Part shown: piece by piece, positions 1 through 7,957 of the stretch
Layout: each line of letters starts with the position of its first letter
How positions within the stretch are numbered: position 1 is the first letter of the stretch
Source: Chloroflexota bacterium
GTDB taxonomy: Bacteria; Chloroflexota; Dehalococcoidia; Tepidiformales; Tepidiformaceae
Length of the DNA: 64,000 bases
Assembly: GCA_016191435.1 (NCBI GenBank)
Contig: JACPOQ010000032.1
Coordinates: 186,001 to 250,000 of the forward strand
Direction of reading: 5' to 3'
The notes under the pieces: model-generated
What the model saw: the letters and a program-made list of their open reading frames with translations, nothing else
Told to the model about the DNA's origin: nothing
Databases searched by the model: none
Program-made: the position numbers and the translations under genes

Positions 1-1
1 G

Positions 2-1267
2 GTGGTGCGAAACAACAATGACGGGGGCAACGCGGGGGCAATCCCCCCGACCGCAGCGGCGAAAATTGTGGTCGCGATCACATCACCGGCGGCCGGCGAC
101 CGCGTGAACACCGCCACCGACCAGACGGTCTCCGTCCAGGCGAAGGGCACGGACCGGCTGGTAAAGTTCCAGCTGTTCGTCCAGGATGCGGCCGTCGATG
201 AGGTGGCTGCAAAGGATCCCTCGACGGAGGGGGTCTATACCGCGTCGCTGCGGTACAGGCTGGACCGCCGGGGCGAGTACACGCTGTTCGTGCGGGCGAC
301 CTCGACGACGGGTGCGACCAAGGATTCGGACAAGATCAAGATCAGCGGCATCGAGGACATCGGCAACAAGCCCGCGGACATTCGTGGCCGAATTAGTGCA
401 ACCGCGAACCTGCACAACGCTCCGAACGACCAATCGCCCAGCATCCTCACCTTGAACCCGGGACAGGACGTCGTCATCCTCGGGAAGAGCGAGGACGAAC
501 AGTGGCTGTTCGTAGATGTCAACGGCGGCGGCTGGGTGAAGACGCTCGCGGTGGACCTGGTGGACTCGCTCGCGCTGATCCCGGTGCGGACCAACACACC
601 GACGCCCACCGTAGCGCCGGCGACGCCAATCCCAACGCCATCGCCGAGCGCGACTGCGACGCCGAGCAGCGCGCCCGACTTCGTGCCCACGGACGCGCAG
701 CTGATTGAAGGCGGCGCCAGGCTCCGGGTGACAATCAAGAACATCTCGTCGAACGCCTTCGAGGGCTCGATCGTGGTTTCGGCAGCGAAGGTGAATGCGA
801 GCCCGGCGGAGAAAGCGTTCGGCGTGAAGCTGGCGGCCAATGGCGGGACCGGGGTTGTGGAATTCGAGCTGAGCCCACCCGTCACGTCGCAGAAGTCCGT
901 CGACATCAAGGTGGACCCTTCGAACGCAATCAAGGAAACCGAAGAGAACAACAACAGCGCGACGTTTGTGCTGACGCCGCCGGTCGAGCAGCCGGTGATC
1001 GGGCTCGTGACGCAGATTGTCGGGCCGAACATCGCGGTGACGATTTCGAACACCGGCGGGCCGATCGCCTCGACGGACTCGCGCGTGGTGGTCACGCTTG
1101 AAGCGAACGGCGTGAAGACGACACAGGACGCGGCGGTCACGCTCGCACTGGACAAGGGCAAGAGCGTCGTGGTCAACGTGCCGAAGCCACAGGGCAGCGG
1201 GCAGGCGCGGGTGGACCTCATCGTCGGCGGCCAGGTGATCGCAACGACGACCATCCGCCTCGAATAA
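2..1267 (+). CDS. SH3b/CARDB surface protein, 5'-truncated by window edge
   Basis: The reading frame is open from the left edge, so the true start probably lies upstream. The protein has an Ig-like/CARDB-type beta region at about residues 20-120. A bacterial SH3 domain follows at about 130-190, with an ending of the GGGWV type. Next comes a Pro/Thr/Ser-rich linker at about 196-228, then one clear CARDB domain at about 229-325 containing a KETEENNN loop, and a second CARDB-like repeat up to the C-terminus. This architecture is typical of extracytoplasmic adhesive or wall-associated proteins. No signal peptide is visible because the N-terminus is missing. The ligand is unknown. It ends 90 nt before dnaG, in the same orientation, but dnaG appears to have its own promoter. 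Confidence 0.75.
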   Translation: MVRNNNDGGNAGAIPPTAAAKIVVAITSPAAGDRVNTATDQTVSVQAKGTDRLVKFQLFVQDAAVDEVAAKDPSTEGVYTASLRYRLDRRGEYTLFVRATSTTGATKDSDKIKISGIEDIGNKPADIRGRISATANLHNAPNDQSPSILTLNPGQDVVILGKSEDEQWLFVDVNGGGWVKTLAVDLVDSLALIPVRTNTPTPTVAPATPIPTPSPSATATPSSAPDFVPTDAQLIEGGARLRVTIKNISSNAFEGSIVVSAAKVNASPAEKAFGVKLAANGGTGVVEFELSPPVTSQKSVDIKVDPSNAIKETEENNNSATFVLTPPVEQPVIGLVTQIVGPNIAVTISNTGGPIASTDSRVVVTLEANGVKTTQDAAVTLALDKGKSVVVNVPKPQGSGQARVDLIVGGQVIATTTIRLE

Positions 1268-1344
1268 CTGACGTAAGTCCCGGGCGAACGTCCAGATGCG
1301 ACGGCAGGTGACGCGGAGACCGCGGAGCAAGCGCCTCGCCGGGG

Positions 1345-1350
1345 TAACAT
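1345..1350 (+). promoter_or_regulatory. -10-like hexamer, leaderless start of dnaG
   Basis: The hexamer TAACAT lies 7 nt before the dnaG ATG, and no Shine-Dalgarno sequence is present. This spacing would put the transcript start at or next to the start codon. The -35 region is not recognisable. Confidence 0.4.
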
Positions 1351-1357
1351 CCGGGCC

Positions 1358-3205
1358 ATGGAAGCCGTCGACGAGATAAAGGCGAAGCTCGACATCGTGG
1401 AGTACGTCGGGAGAGTGACGCGGCTGCAGAAAGCGGGCCGCAACTTTCGCGGGCTTTGCCCGTTTCACACCGAAAAGACGCCTTCGTTCTACGTGTTTCC
1501 CGACCGATCGACGTGGCGGTGCTTCGGCAGCTGCGGCGAGGGCGGCGACCTGTTCACGTTCGTGCAGAAACGCGAGAATCTTGACTTCCGCGCGGCGTTA
1601 CGTCAACTCGCGGCCGAGGCCGGGGTGCAGCTATCGGCGGAATCAGCGCAGCGGCGGGGGCGAGTGGAGAAGCTGTCCGCGATCATGTCGGCGGCGGTGG
1701 ACTTCTACCAGCGCTGCTTGCGGGAGGATGGCGGCCTCGCCGCGCGGGAGTACATTTTCGAGAAGCGCGGCCTGAGGCAGGAGGCCGCGGATGCCTGGCG
1801 CATCGGCTGGGCGCCGGACGAATGGCGAGTGTTGCGGGGCTACCTCACGGGCCGGGGCTACGACGAGCGCGACATCCTCGCGGCGGGGCTACTCGTGGAG
1901 CCGGAAGCCGGGGGAAACCCGTACGACCGGTTCCGCGGCCGGGTGATCATCCCTATCGCCGATGACCGCGGCCAGTATGTGGGCATGGGCGGGCGGGGGC
2001 TGCACGGCGAAGAGCCCAAATACCTGAACACGCCGCAGTCCGAGTTGTTTGACAAGGGCCGCACGCTTTTCGGGCTGAACCTGGCAGCGGAGGCCATCCG
2101 CCGGGAGGGGGTCGCGGTGGTAGTCGAGGGGTACATGGACGTCATCGGTCCGTGGCAGGCGGGCTTCGAGAACGTGGTGGCGACGATGGGTACGTCGTTG
2201 ACCGAGCAGCATGCCACGCTGCTGCGGCGTTCGGCGAAGCGGGTGGTGCTGGCGATGGACCCGGACGCGGCCGGGTTCGCCGCGGCCGAGCGTGCGGGTG
2301 CGCTGTTCATGAGCTTCGATTCACCCGAGAGCATGGCGCGCTCGGCGCGGTCCGCGGACGCGCTGTTCAGCAACTCGGAGCTCGAACTGCGCGTCGCGCC
2401 ACTGGCGCCGGGGAAGGACCCGGACGAGATCGCACGCGACGAGCCGGAGGTGTGGGCGAGGGCGATCGCAGACGCCCGGCCCTACGCAGAGTTCCTCCTG
2501 CAACGGCTCATGGGACCCGAGCACGTGGACTCGCCGGTGGAGGCGCGGCGCATCGTCGACCGCCTGCGGCCGGTGCTGGCAGCGGTGCGCGACCCGGTGG
2601 AACGGGCGATGTACGTGCAGCGCATATCCCGGCACCTGGGCATCAGCGAAGCGGCGGTGCTGGAGCGCATCCGGCAGGGGATGCCAGCGGCAGGCCGGGC
2701 CCGGCCCCGCGCGCCCGAAACCGCACCCGACGAGACGGCGGCCGAGCGGACGTTGCTGGCGCTGCTGCTCCGGCATCCCTCGTTACGGCACGAGTATCGA
2801 GGCATCCCAGCGACGTTGTTCACGCGCGCCATCGACCGCGAGCTGTTCCGCCGCTGGCTCGCCGACGACCTCGTGCCGCGCGAGGAAGACCCGGTGTCCA
2901 CGCGCATTGGCGAACTGGGAGCGCTGCGGCTACCGCCGATGCTCGAGGCTGAGGCGGCGGCGTGGGTGCGGAAGTACACGAGCGCAATCGGCCGCGAACG
3001 GTTCCTCGAACACCACGCGGCGGTCACGGAGCAGTTGGCGGAAGCGGAGAAGGCGCTTGGGGCGCAACGTGTGGAGGAGGTGGCAAGCCTCGCGTGGCAG
3101 GGCTCGATAACGCCGGAGGACGACCGCGACCTCGCGGAGACGGTGATCGAGGACCTGCAACTGGGGCTCAGCATCCACCGGCGGGAGGAGCCGGACCGGG
3201 TGTAG
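1358..3205 (+). CDS. dnaG: DNA primase DnaG
   Basis: Synthesises RNA primers at the replication fork with DnaB helicase. The 615 residues match the usual family length. The N-terminal CHC2 zinc finger has C34, H37, C55 and C59. The second cysteine pair is spaced CX3C (CFGSC) rather than the usual CX2C. The catalytic Toprim domain shows the conserved Glu in VVVEGYMDV (about 254) and the DxD-type motif AMDPDAAG (about 300). An extra Ser/Ala-rich insertion follows at about 315-340. The C-terminal 150 residues are the helical helicase-binding region. The ATG was chosen because it follows a -10-like TAACAT and precedes the start of family homology. Downstream lies a heptamer repeat rather than a clear terminator. 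Confidence 0.97.
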   Translation: MEAVDEIKAKLDIVEYVGRVTRLQKAGRNFRGLCPFHTEKTPSFYVFPDRSTWRCFGSCGEGGDLFTFVQKRENLDFRAALRQLAAEAGVQLSAESAQRRGRVEKLSAIMSAAVDFYQRCLREDGGLAAREYIFEKRGLRQEAADAWRIGWAPDEWRVLRGYLTGRGYDERDILAAGLLVEPEAGGNPYDRFRGRVIIPIADDRGQYVGMGGRGLHGEEPKYLNTPQSELFDKGRTLFGLNLAAEAIRREGVAVVVEGYMDVIGPWQAGFENVVATMGTSLTEQHATLLRRSAKRVVLAMDPDAAGFAAAERAGALFMSFDSPESMARSARSADALFSNSELELRVAPLAPGKDPDEIARDEPEVWARAIADARPYAEFLLQRLMGPEHVDSPVEARRIVDRLRPVLAAVRDPVERAMYVQRISRHLGISEAAVLERIRQGMPAAGRARPRAPETAPDETAAERTLLALLLRHPSLRHEYRGIPATLFTRAIDRELFRRWLADDLVPREEDPVSTRIGELGALRLPPMLEAEAAAWVRKYTSAIGRERFLEHHAAVTEQLAEAEKALGAQRVEEVASLAWQGSITPEDDRDLAETVIEDLQLGLSIHRREEPDRV

Positions 3206-3209
3206 GGAA

Positions 3210-3240
3210 GTCCTGAGTCCTGAGTGCTGAGTTCTGAGTC
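3210..3240 (+). repeat. Degenerate heptamer tandem repeat, GTCCTGA type
   Basis: Four consecutive 7-bp units directly after the dnaG stop: GTCCTGA, GTCCTGA, GTGCTGA, GTTCTGA, then GTC. Only the third and fourth positions vary. The repeat is intergenic and resembles short tandemly repeated repetitive (STRR) heptamers known from cyanobacteria. Its function is unknown. Confidence 0.85.
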
Positions 3241-3303
3241 GCCCGGGTTGCGCTGCAGCCGGAAGCGGGGTTGGGTCGCGCTGCACGAGCGGGGTGGGCG
3301 GGC

Positions 3304-3309
3304 TAGAAT
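3304..3309 (+). promoter_or_regulatory. -10 hexamer, leaderless start of CoA transferase
   Basis: TAGAAT, close to the TATAAT consensus, ends exactly 6 nt before the ATG at 3316. No Shine-Dalgarno sequence can fit between them, so the mRNA is predicted to begin at or next to the ATG. Confidence 0.55.
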
Positions 3310-3315
3310 CGCGGG

Positions 3316-4509
3316 ATGACGACTCCGCTTTCCGGCATCCGCATCCTCGATTTCACGCGTTACCAGCAGGGCCCGTTCGCCTCGGTCATGCTTGCGGACA
3401 TGGGGGCGGAGGTGATCAAGGTCGAGGAGCCGGACGGGGGCGGCGAATACGGCCGGCGGCTTTGGAAAGAGCGCGACGGCTTCACCGGCTTCTGGGAGGC
3501 GTGCAACCGCGGCAAGAAGTCGGTGTGCATCGACCTGCGGAAGCCAGAGGGCCGCGACGCCGCCCTGGACCTTGGAGCGACCTGCGACGTGGTCATCGAG
3601 AACTTTCGCGCAGGAACGATGGACGCCTGGGGGCTCGGGTACGAAGAGTTTCGCGCGCGCAACCCGCGTATCATCTACGGCCAGGCAACTGGCTGGGGGA
3701 CGAAGGGGCCGCTCGCGTCCTACCCATCGTTCGACCAGATTTCGCAGGCGTACAGCGGGTTCGCGCAGCACAGCGGCGGCGGCCCTGGCTGCCGGCCGGA
3801 GATCCCGTATCCCGGCCTTGCCGACCAGTCGGGGGCGATGAACTTCGCCTTCGGGATCATGACGGCGCTGTTCGCGCGGGAGCGCACCGGGCTGGGGCAG
3901 CGCGTCGAAGTGTCGCTGCTGGGCACGCAGCTGGCGCTGCAGTCGCCGGAGCTGGTGCATACGATGCACACGGGCAAGGAACGCGAACGCGCTTTTCGCG
4001 CGGCGCCCATCATCGGCCACTACGAATGCTCGGACGGCCGCTGGGTGATGATCGTTGGCGTGGACCCGAAGTACTGGCCACGGGTGATGCGGGCGCTCGG
4101 GATCGAAGAACTCATCGACGACCCGCGGTTCGCACGCGGCTATGCGCGCCAGGAGAACCGCCACGAGCTGGAGCCGCTGATGGAGAAGGCATTTCGCGCG
4201 ATGGACTCCGCGCACTGGCTCGCGCGGCTGCGGGACGCCGATGTGCCGGCGGCAATCGTGCAGGAGTACGCAGAGGTCGCGACGGACGAGCAGGCGCTCG
4301 CGAACGGCTACATCGTCGAGCAGCAGCACCCGCGTTTTGGCCTGATGCGGACGGTGGGGCTGCATGTGCAGCTTTCCGGGACGCCGGGCGAGATCGGCGC
4401 GCCGGCGCCAGACCTGGGCCGTGATACGAACGACGTGTTGCGTGCCGCGGGCTTCTCCGAGGATCGGCTGGGGGCGCTTGCGGCCGCCGGGGTGATCCTT
4501 CAGAGCTGA
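3316..4509 (+). CDS. CaiB/BaiF class III CoA transferase
   Basis: Transfers CoA between acyl-CoA and a free carboxylic acid by the family III mechanism, through aspartyl-CoA anhydride intermediates. At 397 residues it is full length. The N-terminus (GIRILDFTRY, then ADMGAEVIKVEEP) and the R-x-G-x-x-L-G-Y region are typical. The catalytic Asp corresponds to D170 in GLADQSGA. The substrate cannot be read from sequence. It is monocistronic, with its own -10 box, and the downstream PAS gene has a separate Shine-Dalgarno. It is one of four CaiB homologues in this window and retains the key residues. Confidence 0.93.
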   Translation: MTTPLSGIRILDFTRYQQGPFASVMLADMGAEVIKVEEPDGGGEYGRRLWKERDGFTGFWEACNRGKKSVCIDLRKPEGRDAALDLGATCDVVIENFRAGTMDAWGLGYEEFRARNPRIIYGQATGWGTKGPLASYPSFDQISQAYSGFAQHSGGGPGCRPEIPYPGLADQSGAMNFAFGIMTALFARERTGLGQRVEVSLLGTQLALQSPELVHTMHTGKERERAFRAAPIIGHYECSDGRWVMIVGVDPKYWPRVMRALGIEELIDDPRFARGYARQENRHELEPLMEKAFRAMDSAHWLARLRDADVPAAIVQEYAEVATDEQALANGYIVEQQHPRFGLMRTVGLHVQLSGTPGEIGAPAPDLGRDTNDVLRAAGFSEDRLGALAAAGVILQS

Positions 4510-4569
4510 CGGGCCGGCCGACCCGGCGACGGTCCGGTCACATGTTGCCGCGCCACAGGAGGCGACCCG

Positions 4570-5001
4570 ATGGAACAAGAATTGCTGGCGGAGCTACTGG
4601 ACCAGGCGCCCGATGCAGTCGTATTCGCAGGGGTTGATGGGATGATCAGCTACTGGAACGCAGCCGCCGAGCGCGTCTTCGGCTTTGCGGCGGCGGACGC
4701 GCTCGGGCACACGCTCGACATCATCGTCCCGGAGGCATTCCGCGAGGCGCACTGGCGCGGATTCGACCAGGCGCTCGCGGCCGGGGAGACAAAGTACGTG
4801 GGCAAGGCCTTGCCGACGCGGGCCACGCGCGCCGACGGCGAAACGATCTATGTCGAGCTGAGCTTCGCGATCGTCCACGGCGTGGACGGTGTGGTGCGCG
4901 GCGCGATGGCTTGCGCGCGGGACATCACCGAGCGGTTCGCGCTGGACCGCGAGTTGCGCCGCGAACTGCGCGAGCTGCGCAAGGCCACGACGGCGGGGTG
5001 A
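4570..5001 (+). CDS. Stand-alone PAS domain protein
   Basis: 143 residues forming a single PAS fold (about 5-125) with the pattern APDAVVFAGVDGMISYWNAA and a C-terminal ARDITER motif that normally leads into an output domain. Here the output is missing: only a short charged helix follows, rich in Arg, Glu and Leu. It may be a small-molecule or redox sensor, or a heterodimer partner for a PAS-containing kinase encoded elsewhere. The ATG at 4570 has a good Shine-Dalgarno (AGGAGG) about 8 nt upstream. It converges with the esterase gene, whose stop is only 5 nt away. Confidence 0.85.
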   Translation: MEQELLAELLDQAPDAVVFAGVDGMISYWNAAAERVFGFAAADALGHTLDIIVPEAFREAHWRGFDQALAAGETKYVGKALPTRATRADGETIYVELSFAIVHGVDGVVRGAMACARDITERFALDRELRRELRELRKATTAG

Positions 5002-5006
5002 GGCGG

Positions 5007-5897
5007 CTACACCCGTACGCCGCTCGTTGCCTTACCCCCGGGCGCGGCCACCATCATCTTTATCAGCGTTTCGGTAATGTTCGGCTCCAGCCCTTCGGTG
5101 TGGCCCTTATCCAGTCGCACGACGTCGGCGATGAGCCGCCCACCGCGGGCGTTCGGATACACATAGACCCGCGCGGTACCCGGGCGCGCAGCCAAACCCC
5201 ACGCGGGCGTTGAACTTCCCTCGCGGAGGGTGTCGTACACCTGGCCCGGCCGCTCATCGACCACATCGGCAAGCTGGATTCGCGGGCCGGCTCCGTACTT
5301 TTCGGCCCAGGGCGAATGCTGGGGCAGCGAAACCATCTCGTGCTCGCCGGAGGCGAAAATGTACGAGATATCACAATCCGGCGCGACCGCCTTGCCGGGC
5401 CGAGGCCCGCCCTCCGGGAACGGTGGCAGCGGCGCGCGGGCGGGGCTGAAGAACGAGGCAGGCAGCTCGATCGGCCCGATGCGCCCGCCAGAGAGGCTCA
5501 GCCAACCATCGACGCGTTGGCTGAAGAAATCGCTCTCGAGGAGCCGGTTGGATGTCATGCCGCCCTGGGAATGGCCCACGAGCCAGAACGATTTGATGTT
5601 GCCGGCGCCGTACTTTTCGAAGACATAGCCGACGATGTTTCGCAGGTGTTGATCGTCGGCCTCCGCCACCCACCGGCGCATCGGCTCCTTCGTTGCCGCC
5701 GACGGCGTCGCAATCACGAGGCGATACTTCTCCGTGTAATCGAACGCAGGGAAGTAAAGCCGCTGCCACGCGCCCACCGAGCCGCCTCCGTGGAGGCTCA
5801 ACAGGAAGACTACTTCTTCGCCCGCCCGGAGGTCGCCGGGGGCATCAAGGTAGAACTTGCGGCCGGATTGCCCGTCGATCGCTATGTTGCTGTCCAC
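5007..5897 (-). CDS. Alpha/beta hydrolase, polyhydroxybutyrate depolymerase/esterase type
   Basis: The oxyanion-hole motif LHGGG, the nucleophile motif GHSQGG and a C-terminal Asp/His region identify an esterase of the LpqC/PHB-depolymerase kind. No signal peptide is seen with the start used here, so it is probably cytoplasmic. The open frame continues upstream to 6209 and overlaps the sigma-factor gene by 200 nt. I place the start at GTG 5897 because GGAGG sits 5 nt before it and the family homology begins there. ATG 5978 is the alternative, but it has a poorly spaced ribosome site. The product would be 296 residues. The substrate is unknown. Confidence 0.8.
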   Translation of the reverse strand: MDSNIAIDGQSGRKFYLDAPGDLRAGEEVVFLLSLHGGGSVGAWQRLYFPAFDYTEKYRLVIATPSAATKEPMRRWVAEADDQHLRNIVGYVFEKYGAGNIKSFWLVGHSQGGMTSNRLLESDFFSQRVDGWLSLSGGRIGPIELPASFFSPARAPLPPFPEGGPRPGKAVAPDCDISYIFASGEHEMVSLPQHSPWAEKYGAGPRIQLADVVDERPGQVYDTLREGSSTPAWGLAARPGTARVYVYPNARGGRLIADVVRLDKGHTEGLEPNITETLIKMMVAAPGGKATSGVRV

Positions 5898-6009
5898 GTT
5901 CGCCTCCGTTTTGTGGGCGCGATGATCGCGCCGAACCGGATTTCGCGCCAGCACGGCAATCTTCGACGCCGCGGCCATGCCTTCTTCGCGACGTTCGAGA
6001 GGGCTTGGT

Positions 6010-7287
6010 TCATCCTGGCGCGGCGGCGGTTTCGCAGTCTCGGGCGCGATCGAGGAGGAGCTCTCGTTCGCGCGCGTTACGGGTGAGGGATGCGGCCCGT
6101 TCGAAGTCGGTGCGCGCCTCGGCCGATCGGCCGAGCTTGAAGAGGAAGTCGGCGCGGACGCCGGGGAGGAGGTGGTAGGCCTGCAACGCGGGTTCGCCGG
6201 CGATGGCATCGAGGATGTCGAGACCAGCCTGGGGGCCGGACGCCATCGACACGGCCACGGCGCGGTTCAGCTCGACGATGGGAGAGGGCGTAACCTCGGC
6301 GAGCATGGCGTAGAGGGCCGCGATCCGGGGCCAATCAGTGGCGGCGGGGGTGCGGGCGCGGGCGTGGCAGGCCGCGATCGCGGCCTGCAGGGTGTACGGC
6401 ATGCGCGCGCCGCCCAACTGCTCGGCCCGTGCCAATGCCGCGAGTCCGCGGCGGATCAGGAGCTGGTCCCAGACAGCGCGGTTCTGCTCCAACAGCAGGA
6501 CTGGCTCACCGGCGCGATTGACGCGCGCGCGGGAGCGCGACGCCTGGATCTCCATCAGGGCGACGAGCCCGTGCACCTCGGGCTCCGCGGGGGCGAGGCG
6601 GGCGAGGATGCGCCCAAGGCGCAGCGCCTCCACGCACAGCTCCGGGCGCATCCAGCGTTCGCCCGCAGTAGCGGTGTAGCCCTCGTTGAAGATGAGGTAG
6701 ACGACTTCGAGCACGGACGAAAGCCGCTCCACCAGTTCTGGTCCCCGCGGGACTTCGAACGGCACGCGCTTCTGAGCGAGCGTCCGCTTGGCCCGCACGA
6801 TGCGCTGGGCGACCGTCGGCTCGGTCACGAGGAAGGCACGGGCGATCTCATCGGTGGTGAGGCCGCCGAGCAGGCGGAGCGTGAGCGCGACGCGCGCTTC
6901 GGTCGAGAGCACCGGGTGGCAGGCGATGAAGATGAGGCGCAGGAGGTCATCGCCGATGGCGTCATCGAGCGCCGCGTCGAAATCGGGTTCGACGCGGTCG
7001 CCGGCGATCGCGAGCTCGTGGCCGAGCTGCTGGTACTTCTGCGCGAGCCGTGTATTGCGGCGGAGGCGGTCGATAGCGTGGTACTTCGCCGTCGCCATTA
7101 GCCAGGCGCCGGGGTTCGGCGGGACACCGGCGCCTGGCCATTGTTCCAGGGCGGCGACGAGCGCGTCCTGGGCAAGGTCCTCGGCCAAGCCAACGTCGTG
7201 CACCATCCTGACGAGCCCCGCGATGAGCCGGGGCGACTCGATCCGCCAGAAGGTCTCAATCGCGCGGTGGGCATCGGACGCCCGCAC
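6010..7287 (-). CDS. ECF42-type RNA polymerase sigma factor with C-terminal extension
   Basis: 425 residues. Region 2 spans about 18-85 (AEDLAQDALVAALEQW) and region 4 about 125-180 (helix-turn-helix around TTDEIARAFLVTEPTVAQR). A helical, TPR-like extension of over 200 residues follows. This extension and the neighbouring DGPF gene define the ECF42 group, whose activity does not depend on a classical anti-sigma factor. The only possible start is GTG 7287: an in-frame TGA lies 7 nt upstream and no ATG/GTG/TTG follows until region 2. That GTG lies inside the 3' arm of a perfect 13-bp hairpin (7282-7313), so translation is probably structure-controlled. It is transcribed after the DGPF gene, 91 nt downstream of its stop. 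Confidence 0.93.
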   Translation of the reverse strand: MRASDAHRAIETFWRIESPRLIAGLVRMVHDVGLAEDLAQDALVAALEQWPGAGVPPNPGAWLMATAKYHAIDRLRRNTRLAQKYQQLGHELAIAGDRVEPDFDAALDDAIGDDLLRLIFIACHPVLSTEARVALTLRLLGGLTTDEIARAFLVTEPTVAQRIVRAKRTLAQKRVPFEVPRGPELVERLSSVLEVVYLIFNEGYTATAGERWMRPELCVEALRLGRILARLAPAEPEVHGLVALMEIQASRSRARVNRAGEPVLLLEQNRAVWDQLLIRRGLAALARAEQLGGARMPYTLQAAIAACHARARTPAATDWPRIAALYAMLAEVTPSPIVELNRAVAVSMASGPQAGLDILDAIAGEPALQAYHLLPGVRADFLFKLGRSAEARTDFERAASLTRNARERELLLDRARDCETAAAPG

Positions 7288-7313
7288 GGGGGATCAGAGC
7301 ATCCCCCGTGCGG
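7282..7313 (-). promoter_or_regulatory. Perfect 13-bp hairpin covering the sigma-factor start codon
   Basis: The arms 7282-7294 (CCGCACGGGGGAT) and 7301-7313 are perfect inverted repeats around a 6-nt loop. On the minus strand the GTG start of the sigma gene (7287-7285) and the bases where a ribosome site would lie are in the stem. This could attenuate transcription, block initiation, or both. No T-run follows. Confidence 0.7.
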
Positions 7314-7378
7314 CGGCGCAAACGGCTCCGCCGGGTTTGCCCGGCGACGTGACGGAACCGAAACCTCGTCCGTGGGCG

Positions 7379-7804
7379 CTACTGCTGGCCCGCGGCCTTG
7401 GCGCGCACGCGCTCTTCCTGCTCGCGGAGCTCGGGCGTGAACGCCTCGCCGAAGTCGTCGGCTTCGAAGACCTGGCGGATTTCGATCTCTGAGTCGCCGT
7501 TCATGGGATTGGGACAGCGCTTGACCCATTCAATCGCCTCTTCCTTCGAGCGGACCTCCCACAGCCAGAAGCCGGCGATGAGTTCCTTGGTCTCGCTGAA
7601 GGGGCCATCGATGACGGTGCGTTTGTCGCCGGAAAAGCGGACGCGCGCGCCTTTCGAGCTCGGCTGGAGCCCTTCACCGGCGAGCATGATGCCGGCGTTC
7701 ACGAGCTGTTCGTTGAACTTCCCCATGTCGGTGAGGAGCTTCTGATCGGGGAGGACGCCGGCTTCGGAGTCGCTGGTTGCCTTGATCATGATCATGAATC
7801 GCAT
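7379..7804 (-). CDS. DGPF/YCII-related protein, ECF42 partner
   Basis: 141 residues of the YCII-like fold. It contains the eponymous DGPF motif at 66-69 in TVIDGPFSETKE and begins MRFMIMIKAT as usual for the family. Its biochemical role is unknown; homologues are co-regulated with ECF42 sigma factors, and genes of this kind are the characteristic ECF42 regulon. The ATG at 7804 has AAAGGA about 9 nt upstream. A TGTCGA-type promoter lies about 100 bp upstream of the start (7885-7910). This gene is first and the sigma factor second in the transcript, implying autoregulation. Confidence 0.93.
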   Translation of the reverse strand: MRFMIMIKATSDSEAGVLPDQKLLTDMGKFNEQLVNAGIMLAGEGLQPSSKGARVRFSGDKRTVIDGPFSETKELIAGFWLWEVRSKEEAIEWVKRCPNPMNGDSEIEIRQVFEADDFGEAFTPELREQEERVRAKAAGQQ

Positions 7805-7884
7805 GGTGGTGGTCCTTTCTTTCTGCTGTCTTGAGGCTGACGTGGTCCGATCTGGCGGGCACGTCCGGGGCCTCTGTTAAAGCT

Positions 7885-7910
7885 TCGAACGAAACGGTGT
7901 CAGATCGACA
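7885..7910 (-). promoter_or_regulatory. Predicted ECF42-dependent promoter
   Basis: On the minus strand TGTCGA (7910-7905) is followed after 17 nt by CGA (7887-7885). TGTCGA at -35 with a CGA- or CGT-containing -10 is the published ECF42 target motif as I recall it. The element lies upstream of the DGPF gene in the right orientation, giving a 5' leader of roughly 75 nt. Confidence 0.55.
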
Positions 7911-7957
7911 AGCGGGCGCGGGGACCGGGTAAAGTTCGTGAGGCGACGGGGTACGCT

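Noticed and set aside
83-1468. Minus-strand open frame of 461 codons opposite the CARDB gene
   Set aside because: Arg/His/Asp-rich shadow frame with no fold, antisense to a protein with clear domains.
7295-7320. The 13-bp hairpin considered as a simple intrinsic terminator of the DGPF gene
   Set aside because: No T-run, and it includes the start codon of the next gene, so regulation fits better; termination is not excluded.
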